Shown: positions 17,601-26,628, counted from the first letter of the stretch. The stretch is 64,000 nt of DNA from QHXW01 sp963752965 (GCA_963752965.1 CAVWAJ010000007.1:310001-374000); one strand, 5' to 3'. The notes: a model not told the origin generated them from the letters alone. A program made the numbers and translations.

Positions 17601-18032
17601 GTGGCAGAGAAGCCGATCGCAAACCAGACTATCGTGGCGGTTCTTCCAGCCGGGGAAAACCGGACTTCGCTCATCGACATATTCAGCCGCTCGAAGTGGA
17701 AGTTGCAGTTCACGTGCACTCTTCTGGAGACACAGACCGCTTTGAGCTTATCCCCCGGAGTGGTCATCAGCGAGGTCCGATCGAGGGACGGCCACACCTG
17801 GAGTGAACTTCTCCACGAAATACAGAAGATGGAATGTCCGCCGCCGCTGATCGTGAGCGACCGCCTTGCCGACGAACAACTCTGGGCAGAGGTACTGAAC
17901 CTCGGCGCTTATGATCTCTTGACGACGCCCTTCAATGCGAAAGAAGTCCTTTACGCGGTGAGCACGGCCTGCCGCCGCAACGAGAACGAACACGAGATGG
18001 TAGGGCTGCGGAAGACAGCCGCGTCTGCATAA
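17601..18032 (+). CDS. Receiver-like protein with degenerate phosphoacceptor site
   Basis: The GTG at 17601 follows AGGAGGG, giving 143 residues. The protein has the beta-alpha rhythm of a response-regulator receiver: VVISEV as strand 3, PPLIVSD as strand 4 with the Ser/Thr switch, GAYDLLTTPF as strand 5, then a final helix. Key residues are changed. The phosphoacceptor Asp position is Glu58, the conserved Lys before Pro is Thr (TTPF instead of TKPF), and the N-terminal acidic pair is missing. It should therefore not be phosphorylated normally and may be a fixed-state pseudo-receiver. No output domain or kinase gene is next to it. A longer in-frame start at 17553 exists without a ribosome site. 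Confidence 0.65.
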   Translation: MAEKPIANQTIVAVLPAGENRTSLIDIFSRSKWKLQFTCTLLETQTALSLSPGVVISEVRSRDGHTWSELLHEIQKMECPPPLIVSDRLADEQLWAEVLNLGAYDLLTTPFNAKEVLYAVSTACRRNENEHEMVGLRKTAASA

Positions 18033-18121
18033 CGTGGTACCGTACCCGGAATCAACGTGCGCACTGCTCTTGGCCGGGAGCCCGGCCGTGAATGCAGGGA
18101 AAATTACAGAAAGAGACTTAC

Positions 18122-18343
18122 ATGGCAAAGCAGCACCATACAGCAGTCCCATTAAGGACGAAGGCCGCGAGGGCAATCAGCCCTCTCCCGGAATCGACGG
18201 CATCTGCTCCAAGGCACGAACAGGTTGCCCGGCTCGCCTACTCTTATTGGCAAGAGCGACAGTGCCTCTATGGCTCACCGGAGGAGGACTGGCTCCGGGC
18301 TGAAGCCGAACTGCAAAAACAAGGCGCCAAAGCCCCATCTTAG
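18122..18343 (+). CDS. Small DUF2934 protein
   Basis: This 73-residue protein has a C-terminal half (EQVARLAYSYWQERQCLYGSPEEDWLRAEAEL) matching the DUF2934 pattern: an Ala-Tyr-x-x-Trp helix, a Gly/Ser-rich turn, then a Trp-x-x-Ala-Glu helix. The N-terminus is basic and probably disordered. DUF2934 proteins are abundant in Acidobacteriota and Proteobacteria, with no known role. It is 89 bp downstream of the receiver-like gene and may share its transcript. The ribosome site is weak. Confidence 0.75.
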   Translation: MAKQHHTAVPLRTKAARAISPLPESTASAPRHEQVARLAYSYWQERQCLYGSPEEDWLRAEAELQKQGAKAPS

Positions 18344-18411
18344 TCTAGGAAACTTGCGGAGACGGACAAGACGCGCTCGCCAGTTTCAATTATCACGCGC
18401 CAACCTACAAC

Positions 18412-19719
18412 TTATCCGGCGAATACGCGCTCTTCTTTGGGGTCAAAATGATACATTTTGCCTTCGCGATAGGATCTAACTGCCAGATCGATGTGCGTCA
18501 TGACCTTATAACCCAGGTCGGCGTGGCAGTTGGGCTGCTGGCGTGAACGGATACAGTCCATGAAGTTATCCATGTGCTTTTGGTCGCCCTCGTTTCCTAC
18601 GCCGGTCACGATAATTTCGTCCTTTCCAGTTTTCTTCATGAAGTCCTTCTTGAACGGAGTGTCCGGCACGATGCGGGCGTAATCGATGTCGCGACCCTGC
18701 GGGCCTTCCCACTCATCGCCTAAGTGTAAGGTAGCTTCGGTACCTCTTAAGACCAATGGCGGACCGATCTCGTTGACCTGGGACGATACGACGGTAATGT
18801 TGTACTTACCGGGATAGTCAGCCGAGTTAAGAAACGTGTCGGGAACTTCGCGGCCGTCATTGTAGACGTAGAGTCCGCCCATGCCTGAGATACGAAGCGG
18901 GTGTTCATTCTCCAGCGCAACGTGGAAGGGCGCGACGATGTGGTAATGAAGATCGGTGGCAATGCCGCCGGAGTAGTCCCAGTATTTTCGAAAGCGGAAG
19001 AAGCGGTCTGCATCGAACGGACGTTCGGGAGCGGACCCGAGCCACTGCTTCCAATCGATGTGAAGGTCGCCTTTGGCATCCGGTCCCGCGGCCGGCTCGA
19101 TGGGCCAATTCCAGTCACCGCGCGGATCGTTGCGGCTATAAGTGCCCTGGGCGGCGACTACTTTACCGAGCAAGCCGGACTGCACGATCTCCCGCACCTT
19201 ATGCCAGCGCGTCCACGAGGTTCCCTGTACCCCGATTTGCACGACACGATTCAGCTCCCGAGTTTTGCGCGCGACTTCTTTCGCCTCCTCGACGGTATGT
19301 GTCATGGGCTTTTCGCAGTAGACGTCCAACCCGTGCTCCATGGCCATCAAAGTGACCGGAGCGTGCCAATGGTCGGGAGTCGCGATGATGACGGCGTCCA
19401 AATCCTTGTGCGCGAGCAGTTCCTGGTGCAATGTGTATAGCTTCGGTTCGTGGCCGCGCGCGTGCGCCAGTTCCCTGGCCGCATTCAGGCGCTTCTGGTA
19501 CACGTCGCACAGCGCCACAATTTGCACGTCACTTCGCTCGTCGGCCCGGTGAAGGGCTAATTTGAGCAAGTAAGTGCCGCGTCCACCAAGGCCGACAACG
19601 CCGGCATTAATTCTGTCGTTCGCTCCTCGCGGCCGGCTGGTAGCGTTTCGAGCCAGCAGAAGCGCGGAACCGCCCGCAGCAGTGCGCAGCAGATTACGTC
19701 TTGTTGTGAGTCTTTCCAT
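18412..19719 (-). CDS. Tat-exported Gfo/Idh/MocA-family oxidoreductase
   Basis: The ATG at 19719 (GGGAG just upstream) gives 435 residues and starts directly with a twin-arginine signal, MERLTTRRNLLRTAAGGSALLL; an ATG four codons earlier lacks spacing for a ribosome site. The Rossmann NAD(P) domain follows (INAGVVGLGGRGTYLLKLAL), then the family signature CEKPMTHTVEEAKEVARKTRE, with the EKP lysine. The C-terminal substrate domain contains DLHYHIVAPFHVALE. Members oxidise or rearrange sugars and cyclitols, and exported Tat forms usually bind the cofactor tightly. It is divergent from the TonB-type receptor, so a joint carbohydrate uptake role is possible. Confidence 0.92.
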   Translation of the reverse strand: MERLTTRRNLLRTAAGGSALLLARNATSRPRGANDRINAGVVGLGGRGTYLLKLALHRADERSDVQIVALCDVYQKRLNAARELAHARGHEPKLYTLHQELLAHKDLDAVIIATPDHWHAPVTLMAMEHGLDVYCEKPMTHTVEEAKEVARKTRELNRVVQIGVQGTSWTRWHKVREIVQSGLLGKVVAAQGTYSRNDPRGDWNWPIEPAAGPDAKGDLHIDWKQWLGSAPERPFDADRFFRFRKYWDYSGGIATDLHYHIVAPFHVALENEHPLRISGMGGLYVYNDGREVPDTFLNSADYPGKYNITVVSSQVNEIGPPLVLRGTEATLHLGDEWEGPQGRDIDYARIVPDTPFKKDFMKKTGKDEIIVTGVGNEGDQKHMDNFMDCIRSRQQPNCHADLGYKVMTHIDLAVRSYREGKMYHFDPKEERVFAG

Positions 19720-19885
19720 TTGGGCTCCCATCCTTCCCGGCCGGGGTCAGCGCAACGCTCGCCCCGAACGGATCACCATAATCATCAGCCTGTGCTTCAT
19801 GGCGTGGCAAGCACAAAACGACGTCATCGTTTCGACTCAGTGGGTTGCGGGCGAGTTTTCTGCCCGCGCGAGAGGCAACCCCCTA

Positions 19886-19915
19886 TTGACACTGACTTTC
19901 CTCTTCTGGTACCAT
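19886..19915 (+). promoter_or_regulatory. Candidate sigma-70 promoter of the TonB-type receptor
   Basis: TTGACA (19886-19891), an 18-bp spacer and TACCAT (19910-19915) form a plausible -35/-10 pair about 80 bp before the receptor start. The -35 box is perfect and the -10 box matches four of six consensus bases. Acidobacterial promoters are poorly characterised, so this remains a sequence-only suggestion. Confidence 0.45.
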
Positions 19916-19998
19916 CGGCCCCAAGATTTTCAATTTCAGGGCGACGTAAGCTCAGGTTTCCGTGTGCGACAGGGCTGCCCATAGAGGAGCGCGAGCGT

Positions 19999-22900
19999 AT
20001 GTATATGAATAACGAGCGGGCTAGGTGTCCGCAGGCGATCGAGCCGACGCGGTCATCATCCAAACAATTCAGCACTGCCAGTTGGTGTCTACTGGCATTG
20101 GTTCTCCTTCTCCCCACGACGATTTGGGCGCAGGCGACGGGCGCGATTGTGGGAACGGTGACAGATCCCAGCGGAGCTGTGATTCCCAATGCGAAGGTCA
20201 CTGCGACGCGCACCGACACCGGGGTCTCGCAATCCAGCGTAACGAGCGGCGCCGGGACGTATACGATTCCGAATCTGGTGGTGGGCACCTACACCGTCGC
20301 TGCGGAAGGCCAGGGATTCAAGAGCGCAAGCGCCACCGGGATTACGCTGGATGTGAGCCAGACGCGCCAGGTGGATTTCAAGCTGACACTTGTGGGTGTG
20401 GCATCCACCGTGGAAGTGGATGCTACGCCGCCCCTGCTGAACACGACGGATGCAACGATCGGCGGCCTGGTGTCGGAAGAGCAGGTCCAGACGCTGCCGC
20501 TCAACGGTAGAAACATAACCAACCTTGTCATGATGCAGCCAGGCATGGCTGCGAACACTGGCTCCATGGGGTGGATGGCTCCGGCCGGGCAGTGGATCGC
20601 CAATGGCAATCGCGGCGAAACCGCGATCGGCACTTTGGATAACGCGGACATCAGCGATGCGGAGATGGGTACGTTGCAGTTTACGAACTTCAACTTGGAC
20701 GCGATTGCCGAATTTAAGATCCTGCAGAACAACTACTCCGCCGAATACGGGCAGGGCGGAGGCACTATCACCCAAATGGTGAGCAAAACCGGCACTAACG
20801 AGTGGCACGGCAGCGCGTTTGAGTTCTTGCGCAACAATGATTTCGACGCGCGCAATTTCTTCGCTACGAGCGTGCCGCCATTCAAGAGAAATGAATTCGG
20901 CGCGACGTTTGGGGGCCCCATCAAGAAGGACAAGACATTCTTCTTTGTCCAGTATGCCGGCCTGCGGCAGCGGCTCGGCGAGCCAGACATCGTGTCCGTC
21001 CCTACGGCGGCGGAGAGACAGGGTGTCGTTACGGTGAACGGTTACACTTACCAGGTACCCTTGAACCCGGTCGCCCAAGAGATCCTGGGTAAGTATCCGA
21101 TGCCGAATCAGCCGGGCGGAATTTATGGGGATAATACGTACAACTTCATGTTCTCGCAGCCGACCAATGACAACCAGTTTTCAGCGCGGGTGGACCACCA
21201 TTTCGCCAACGACACTTTGTTCGTTCGCGGCTCGTTCACAAACCACAGCGCCTTGGAAACGGATCCCTGGGCTGCCGAGCTGGGCGGTACAAACTTCTCC
21301 ACGGCCAATGTCGGTAATGCGCGCAATTACGCGATCAGCGACACGCACCTTTTCTCCCCGACGTTGCTCAATGTGTTCACGATCACGGTGAATCGAGGCA
21401 TCGAGGGTGTGCCGGAGGCTCCCGCGGAGCAAGACACCACCGCAACTAACTTCCAGGATGGCAGCCTCCAAGGCTGGGGACCGGACACGTTTGAGACTAA
21501 GTATGTGACCACCGTGTTCGATTACAAAGACGACGTCACCTGGACCAAGGGTCGCCATTCATTCAAGATGGGCGGGCAGTTTCGCCGGGAGTGGGATAAT
21601 GGCACGGGCGTGACTAGCACCGGGCCCAGCGGCGCCTATAACTTCAACGCCGGCACGCCCCTCCTCGAGGCGATCACCTCAACGAATGGAGGCCCCACTT
21701 TACCGGTGGGGGCGGCCAGCCCGAGCGGTCTGGTCAGCATGATGGAAGGTGATGACGTAAATTTTGGCCGTGCGACGACGGTGCCCGGCTATGGCCCTCC
21801 CGGAGGCGGCGGCGTTTGGTGGGGCCTGCGCCGTTGGACACTCGCGGGCTATGTGCAGGACGACTTTAAGGTCAGTCGAAGACTTACGCTAAACTTAGGT
21901 CTGCGCTATGAGTACGCGTCGGTTCCCACGGAAGTCGGCGATCGTTTTGCCGGCCCTGCCGACTACGGCAGTCTTTACGGCCATTTTGTCGTAAACCCGC
22001 AGCCTTTGTGGAAGCCGGACTACGTTGCCGGGGATTTCGACCCCCGATTTGGAATGGCGCTTAACCTGGGGAAGGGCACGGTATTGAGAGGTGGGATGGC
22101 GCTATTCACGAATATGATCCCCACCGTTTACCCGGATCAGGCTTTGGTGAATTTCCCGATTGCCTCGCTCAACTATTTGGCCAATGCGCCGTATTCTCTT
22201 ACTCCGCAGGCCGTTTCCCTCCCCGTGTTGACCAGCACTACGGGGCAGCCGATCGCAGCCAATGGAGACTCGAAATCAGTGCCGCCCAATACCCCGATAA
22301 ATCTTGCGCCGTACGCGAAGATCCTTGGCGTGCTAGGCGGGGACTTTCCCTCTGACGGGCTGCGAAACGGGTATACCATTAGCGGCAACGTGACACTGGA
22401 ACACGAGTTTGCCGGCGGCATTGCCGGCCAGGCTTCCTACATTGCGAATAACGGCGTAGCCCTGTACAACCAGACCTATCCCAATGCGTTCAACGGTGCT
22501 GAATCGCAGTACACGCCGTATTCCAATATCACGCCGGGCCTTGGGGAACTCCAGGTGTTCTACAACGGTGCACATTCCACATACAACGGGCTGCAGTTGC
22601 AGGCGCGCAAGAATTCAGCCTCGCATGGCTTGCAGTTCCAGGCTAATTACACCTGGGCTAAGGACATGACCGATGCTGACGCCGTATGGAGTTCGGGAGG
22701 CCAGAGCGGTGGGATCAGCCAGAACAACCCCCAGTGTGTGAGGTGCGAACGCGCGCCCGCAAGCTACAGTGTTGCCCAACGGTTTGTCGCCAACTTCGAA
22801 TACGATGTCCCGTTCGCCAGTTGGTCAGCACTCGCAAATCTCCCGAAGCGCCTTACCCAAGGCTGGATGGTGCTCGGGATCTTTAGCGCCCAGTCAGGTC

Positions 22901-23382
22901 TTCCATTTACTGTTGTCAGCCCCTACGGCAGCTTGCAGTATGGATATGACAGCTTTGACGGCTTTGGCGCGAGGCCATTCGCGATACAGAAGGCAACGCT
23001 TGCTCCCGGCGCTGGCAGCAGCCCACAATTTTTCTCCAATGCCGTGATCAATGGCACGAATTATGGGATGAATGACGGATTCTTCAGTGTACCTACCGTC
23101 ACCAGCCCCGTGACCAAGAGTGCGGTGCTGCCCAGCCCAGGAGATTTAGGGCGCAATACATTCACAGGCCCGGGTTGGTCGAATCTCGACTTTTCCCTGG
23201 TCAAGTCCACCAAAATCACAGAAACGAAGCAGCTACAGTTCCGCGCGGAATTCTTCAACGTTCTTAACGAAGCGACTTTTGGGACCCCTGGTGCTTCGAT
23301 CGGAAATCCAAATTTTGGTATTTCAACCGGTACGGCAACGGCTGAGCGGCAGATTCAGTTCGGCCTGCGGTTCATGTTTTGA
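19999..23382 (+). CDS. Oar-like TonB-dependent outer-membrane receptor
   Basis: The ATG at 19999 (GAGGAGC eight nt upstream) gives 1127 residues; the open frame extends further but lacks a start with a ribosome site. A signal peptide (SWCLLALVLLLPTTIWAQA) is followed by a carboxypeptidase-regulatory-like beta-sandwich (GAIVGTVTDPSGAVIPNAKVTAT...), then a plug domain (QVQTLPLNGRNITNLVMMQPG, GQGGGTITQMVSKTGTNEWHG). A long beta-barrel ends in RQIQFGLRFMF, with the aromatic C-terminus expected by the Bam machinery. The family is greatly expanded in Acidobacteriota and is thought to import oligosaccharides or peptides. The ligand is unknown. A 12-bp hairpin terminator follows. Confidence 0.93.
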   Translation: MYMNNERARCPQAIEPTRSSSKQFSTASWCLLALVLLLPTTIWAQATGAIVGTVTDPSGAVIPNAKVTATRTDTGVSQSSVTSGAGTYTIPNLVVGTYTVAAEGQGFKSASATGITLDVSQTRQVDFKLTLVGVASTVEVDATPPLLNTTDATIGGLVSEEQVQTLPLNGRNITNLVMMQPGMAANTGSMGWMAPAGQWIANGNRGETAIGTLDNADISDAEMGTLQFTNFNLDAIAEFKILQNNYSAEYGQGGGTITQMVSKTGTNEWHGSAFEFLRNNDFDARNFFATSVPPFKRNEFGATFGGPIKKDKTFFFVQYAGLRQRLGEPDIVSVPTAAERQGVVTVNGYTYQVPLNPVAQEILGKYPMPNQPGGIYGDNTYNFMFSQPTNDNQFSARVDHHFANDTLFVRGSFTNHSALETDPWAAELGGTNFSTANVGNARNYAISDTHLFSPTLLNVFTITVNRGIEGVPEAPAEQDTTATNFQDGSLQGWGPDTFETKYVTTVFDYKDDVTWTKGRHSFKMGGQFRREWDNGTGVTSTGPSGAYNFNAGTPLLEAITSTNGGPTLPVGAASPSGLVSMMEGDDVNFGRATTVPGYGPPGGGGVWWGLRRWTLAGYVQDDFKVSRRLTLNLGLRYEYASVPTEVGDRFAGPADYGSLYGHFVVNPQPLWKPDYVAGDFDPRFGMALNLGKGTVLRGGMALFTNMIPTVYPDQALVNFPIASLNYLANAPYSLTPQAVSLPVLTSTTGQPIAANGDSKSVPPNTPINLAPYAKILGVLGGDFPSDGLRNGYTISGNVTLEHEFAGGIAGQASYIANNGVALYNQTYPNAFNGAESQYTPYSNITPGLGELQVFYNGAHSTYNGLQLQARKNSASHGLQFQANYTWAKDMTDADAVWSSGGQSGGISQNNPQCVRCERAPASYSVAQRFVANFEYDVPFASWSALANLPKRLTQGWMVLGIFSAQSGLPFTVVSPYGSLQYGYDSFDGFGARPFAIQKATLAPGAGSSPQFFSNAVINGTNYGMNDGFFSVPTVTSPVTKSAVLPSPGDLGRNTFTGPGWSNLDFSLVKSTKITETKQLQFRAEFFNVLNEATFGTPGASIGNPNFGISTGTATAERQIQFGLRFMF

Positions 23383-23394
23383 CGCAAGGCGGCC

Positions 23395-23426
23395 CCGCCG
23401 GCCGTGGGTACTAGCACGGCCGGCGG
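23395..23426 (+). terminator. Hairpin after TonB-type receptor
   Basis: A perfect 12-bp stem CCGCCGGCCGTG / CACGGCCGGCGG with an 8-nt loop begins 12 bp after the receptor stop. It is very GC-rich with no T-run, so it may be a Rho-independent terminator of the U-poor kind or an mRNA-stabilising hairpin. Confidence 0.6.
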
Positions 23427-23490
23427 CCGCATCCCCCGGGGGGCCTTCCCGAACGCGCGGGCTTCTGATATGATCCGCTCGGAGGCTCCG

Positions 23491-24000
23491 ATGATCCTCG
23501 AGCGCGTTTCTTCCCTGCGGCTGAGCGAAATCGAAACAGTTTTGCGGCGTGCCGCGCGCCGGCGGAGAGCGAATGTATCCGCCGTCGAGCCGCTGGGCGC
23601 GGCCCTTGTCTTCACTCTTTGGCAGCCGGACTTATATACAGAGCTGCTCGCGGCGGACGTACGTTTTTCCGCGTTCCTGCCGCTCCGTATCGCCGCGTAT
23701 CAACAGGCGGGCGCGGTCACGTTGTTGGCCGTATCACCGGTCGAATTCGCTCAGGAGTTGGATCACCCGGAAGTGGCCTCTCTGGCCGCCAACCTGGAAA
23801 ACCTGGTGAATGAGTTTCTCGATGAGACCACGCGGGCGATCGCGATGGCCGCAAAACCAGGCGGACACGCCGAGTCGGCGCTGGGTGCTACCGAGGACCA
23901 GATGAACATGCGCGGCACCGTGCCGCAGCGCATTGACCGTCACGGCTCGAAGGTGGAGGAAATGGCGGGAACCGGCGAGCAGGATTCGCCGGGCGGCTAG
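23491..24000 (+). CDS. DUF302-like protein
   Basis: ATG at 23491 has GGAGG five nt upstream, giving 169 residues; an in-frame ATG at 23470 also exists. The central part (SAFLPLRIAAYQQAGAVTLLAVSPVEFAQEL) follows the DUF302 pattern of an LP-hydrophobic strand, a Gly-containing turn and a second strand. A helix (LAANLENLVNEFLDETTRA) comes next. The C-terminal 40 residues are polar and low in predicted structure. DUF302 proteins are small, of unknown function, and sometimes linked to redox genes. It is convergent with the rhodanese operon, with only one base between the stops. Confidence 0.6.
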   Translation: MILERVSSLRLSEIETVLRRAARRRRANVSAVEPLGAALVFTLWQPDLYTELLAADVRFSAFLPLRIAAYQQAGAVTLLAVSPVEFAQELDHPEVASLAANLENLVNEFLDETTRAIAMAAKPGGHAESALGATEDQMNMRGTVPQRIDRHGSKVEEMAGTGEQDSPGG

Positions 24001-24001
24001 A

Positions 24002-24223
24002 TCAGACCGCACGCACCTGCGTGCGCGCGAGCAATTGTCCGGCGCGGTCGAGCGCCTTCTTCTCCGCCTCTTCACGCGTGGAGCCAGTGGTGCGCGCCAG
24101 CGCTGCGCCGGGCGATACGTTGTCCGCTTTGCAGTGAAAAACGTCTCCCAAGCGATAGCTGGCGAGGTTTACTGGCCATCCCGCGACTTCGGTCTTGCGC
24201 TCCTGATATTCTTCGACTTTCAT
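24002..24223 (-). CDS. Small protein coupled to rhodanese
   Basis: This is a 73-residue protein of unknown function starting 4 bp after the rhodanese stop, so the two are almost certainly co-translated. It begins MKVEEYQERKTEVAGWPVNL, has one cysteine (FHCKADN), and ends with a charged amphipathic helix (REEAEKKALDRAGQLLA). The spacing of a beta-rich start and terminal helix vaguely recalls small RNA-binding folds, but I do not recognise a family. A longer frame (start 24331) overlaps the rhodanese gene and is unlikely. Confidence 0.7.
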   Translation of the reverse strand: MKVEEYQERKTEVAGWPVNLASYRLGDVFHCKADNVSPGAALARTTGSTREEAEKKALDRAGQLLARTQVRAV

Positions 24224-24227
24224 ACGC

Positions 24228-25091
24228 TTAGGCGTTCGCCTTGGCCACCGCTCCCTTTTCGACTGGCGCACCCACCAGGTTGCCCCACTCGGTCCAGGAA
24301 CCATCGTAGTTGATGACTTTGTCAAATCCAAGCAGGTACTTCAGCACGTACCAGGTGTGGCTCGACCGCTCGCCGATGCGGCAGTACGCGATCACCGGCT
24401 TCGAACCGTCCACGCCCTCGGCGCCGTACAACGCCTGCAACTCATCCGCGGATTTGAACGTGCCGTCATCGTTACAGGCCCTGCCCCACGGGATGCTGCG
24501 CGCGGTGGGAATGTGTCCGCCGCGCTGGCAAGTTTCGGGCAATCCAGGAGGCGCCAAAATCTCTCCAGTGAACTCCTGTGGGCTGCGCACGTCCACCAAA
24601 GCATGAGTACCGCCCTCGAGCGCCGCCTCCACCTGCGGCAGAAAGGCGCGTAGCGAGTTGTCCGGCCCAGTTGCCCGGTAGGTGGCGACCGACACCTTGG
24701 GCGGTTCGAGCGTCAGCTCGCGCCCTTCGGCCAGCCACTTCTTGCGGCCGCCGTTCATCAAGCGGACATCCTTGTGCCCGTAGATCTTGAGCTGCCACAG
24801 CGCCCAGGCCGCGAACCAGTTGTTGTTGTCGCCGTAAATCACCACCGTGGTGTCATTCGAAATGCCCGACGATCCCAACAACTGTTCCAACTGCCCCTTG
24901 GAAAGAATGTCGCGCCGCACGGTGTCGCAGAGCTGCGAATTCCAGGCCCAACCGATGGCGCCGGGTACGTGGCCTTCGTCGTAAGCCTTAGTGTCCACAT
25001 CGACTTCGACAACCCGGACGTCGGGGTCCGACGCATGTTGCGCGACCCAATCGGTGGAAACAAGAGTCTCCGGATGAGCGTAGTTAGCCAT
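24228..25091 (-). CDS. sseA: Thiosulfate sulfurtransferase (two-domain rhodanese)
   Basis: This 287-residue protein has tandem rhodanese domains. The first, non-catalytic one covers about residues 1-140 (DEGHVPGAIGWAW). The second carries the active-site loop CRIGERSS in VIAYCRIGERSSHTWYVL. The CRxGxR loop is typical of thiosulfate:cyanide sulfurtransferases rather than 3-mercaptopyruvate enzymes (CGSGVT). It moves sulfane sulfur between thiosulfate and thiol acceptors in the cytoplasm; no signal peptide is present. GGAG-like bases (tcctgcgggaat region, minus strand) precede the ATG. It forms an operon with the 73-residue gene downstream. Confidence 0.92.
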   Translation of the reverse strand: MANYAHPETLVSTDWVAQHASDPDVRVVEVDVDTKAYDEGHVPGAIGWAWNSQLCDTVRRDILSKGQLEQLLGSSGISNDTTVVIYGDNNNWFAAWALWQLKIYGHKDVRLMNGGRKKWLAEGRELTLEPPKVSVATYRATGPDNSLRAFLPQVEAALEGGTHALVDVRSPQEFTGEILAPPGLPETCQRGGHIPTARSIPWGRACNDDGTFKSADELQALYGAEGVDGSKPVIAYCRIGERSSHTWYVLKYLLGFDKVINYDGSWTEWGNLVGAPVEKGAVAKANA

Positions 25092-25202
25092 AGCAAATCT
25101 CCTGCGGGAATTTAATCTACCTTAACTATATCGACAAATGGAGTATTGTCAAGCGGGAGGCCGCTGGGCGCGCTTGGGCTAAACCCGGTGTACCCTGGAA
25201 GG

Positions 25203-26294
25203 ATGGCAGGTTCCCCTCATGGCGGCCCGTCGCACCACGCGCCGCGCGATTATACCCGGACGCCACTCAACATTTATTGGGAAATCACGCAGGCGTGCGC
25301 GCTCGCGTGCCGGCATTGCCGTGCGGAAGCGGTTCCGGCGCCGCATCCCATGGAGCTCAAGTTCGAGGAGGGCGTTGCCTTTCTGCGCCAGATTCAGGAG
25401 TTCGGCGATCCTCTGCCGCAACTGATTCTGACGGGAGGCGATCCGCTGGCGCGCGCCGATCTTTTCGAGCTGATCGACGAGGCGCGGAGGCTGGGGATCG
25501 GCGTTTCCATCACGCCGGCGGCCACTTCGGCGTTCACGCGGGAAGTGCTGGTGCGGCTTCAACAGCACGGAGTGGAAGGACTGGGTCTCAGCCTGGACGG
25601 CTCGACCGCCGAACGCCACGATTCGATCCGAGGCGTGCCCGGCACTTTCGATCGCACCGTGCAGGCCATGCGATGGGCGCAGGAACTCCAGATGGCGCTG
25701 CAAGTAAACACGCTGGTAGCGGCGGAAACGGCTGACGATGCACCCGCGATTTATGAGCTGCTGAAACCGTTGGGCGTGACGCGGTGGAGTCTGTTCTTTC
25801 TGATCTCGGTGGGGCGCGGGAAGGTGCTCCAGCCGCTCACGCCAGAGCAGGGCGAGAAGCTCATGGCGTGGATCTTCGATACGTCACGCTCGGCGCCTTT
25901 CACCGTGGCCACCACCGAAGCGCCATCCTACCGGCGCGTAGCGCTCGAGCGGATGCGCGCGGAGGGCATGACGGGCGAGCAAATCAAGCGCAGCCCCGCG
26001 TATCGCAGCTTTGGTATCCGTGACGGGCACGGCATCATGTTCGTTTCGAATACCGGCGACATTTGTCCAGCGGGCTTCCTGCCGCTCACGGTGGGCAATG
26101 TGCGCAAAGACCGCGTAGCCGATATCTATCGCAACGCGCCGGTGTTCCAGTCGCTGCACGATCCCACGCAGTTCGAAGGACGTTGCGGAGTTTGCGAGTA
26201 TCGCGCGCTCTGCGGCGGATCACGCGCACGGGCCTATGGAGCTACGGGGAATCCGCTGGCGGAGGACCCGTTCTGCTTGTACGAGCCGGAATAG
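25203..26294 (+). CDS. Radical SAM/SPASM domain protein
   Basis: ATG at 25203 gives 363 residues; a TTG at 25146 would add 19 residues, and neither has a well-spaced ribosome site. The radical SAM cluster motif is CALACRHC (CX3CX2C), preceded by LNIYWEITQ and followed by the GGDPL SAM-binding motif (LILTGGDPLARADLF). The C-terminal SPASM region holds further cysteines: CPAGFLPLTVGNVR and CGVCEYRALCGGSRARAYG, then DPFC. The layout matches the group near haem d1/AhbD and mycofactocin-type maturases. The substrate is unknown, since no obvious precursor peptide lies beside it. The insertion sequences start 20 bp after its stop. Confidence 0.88.
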   Translation: MAGSPHGGPSHHAPRDYTRTPLNIYWEITQACALACRHCRAEAVPAPHPMELKFEEGVAFLRQIQEFGDPLPQLILTGGDPLARADLFELIDEARRLGIGVSITPAATSAFTREVLVRLQQHGVEGLGLSLDGSTAERHDSIRGVPGTFDRTVQAMRWAQELQMALQVNTLVAAETADDAPAIYELLKPLGVTRWSLFFLISVGRGKVLQPLTPEQGEKLMAWIFDTSRSAPFTVATTEAPSYRRVALERMRAEGMTGEQIKRSPAYRSFGIRDGHGIMFVSNTGDICPAGFLPLTVGNVRKDRVADIYRNAPVFQSLHDPTQFEGRCGVCEYRALCGGSRARAYGATGNPLAEDPFCLYEPE

Positions 26295-26297
26295 CAC

Positions 26298-26313
26298 CCC
26301 GGAATAGCACCCC
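26298..26313. repeat. 16-bp target-site duplication, left copy
   Basis: CCCGGAATAGCACCCC immediately precedes the first IS copy. Identical copies occur at 28061-28076 and 29824-29839. The bases just before it (26286-26298) also form a 13-bp tandem repeat of CCGGAATAGCACC with it, spanning the stop codon of the radical SAM gene. Confidence 0.9.
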
Positions 26314-26438
26314 TGTCAAGGCAAAGTAGAAATGTCCTATTCCGAGCAAAGTAGAAATGTCCTGTTTTAGGAGGGCAGCCGGGAGGTTGGGATTAGAGTG
26401 GCATCGATGTTCTGGGGGAGTCGCGCTCCCTGGGGCAG

Positions 26439-26628
26439 ATCCGAAGACCGCTGCGACGGGGCTGGCTCCGAAGCAGACGGCGCCAAGCCCCCAGTCAAAC
26501 CGGGCCCTATGTTGCCCGTTCTGGGGGTTTTGGTTTTTGTGGGCAGATCTGCTTTGGTGAAGCCCCCGAGCAGCGGTCTTCGGATAAATCAAGCGCGAAG
26601 ATCGCCGGGCCGGTTTTGCCCGGCGATC
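26439..26628. repeat. Long imperfect inverted repeat plus hairpin inside IS copy 1
   Basis: ATCCGAAGACCGCTGC (26439-26454) pairs perfectly with 26570-26585, and the arms continue inward with interrupted pairing (GGGGCT / AGCCCC, AAGCAGA / TCTGCTT). A second perfect 11-bp hairpin GATCGCCGGGC / GCCCGGCGATC lies at 26600-26628. The region lies between the left IS end and the transposase stop and holds no gene. It could be a terminator, a structured RNA or a barrier to outside transcription. It recurs in copy 2 at 28202-28391. Confidence 0.7.
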
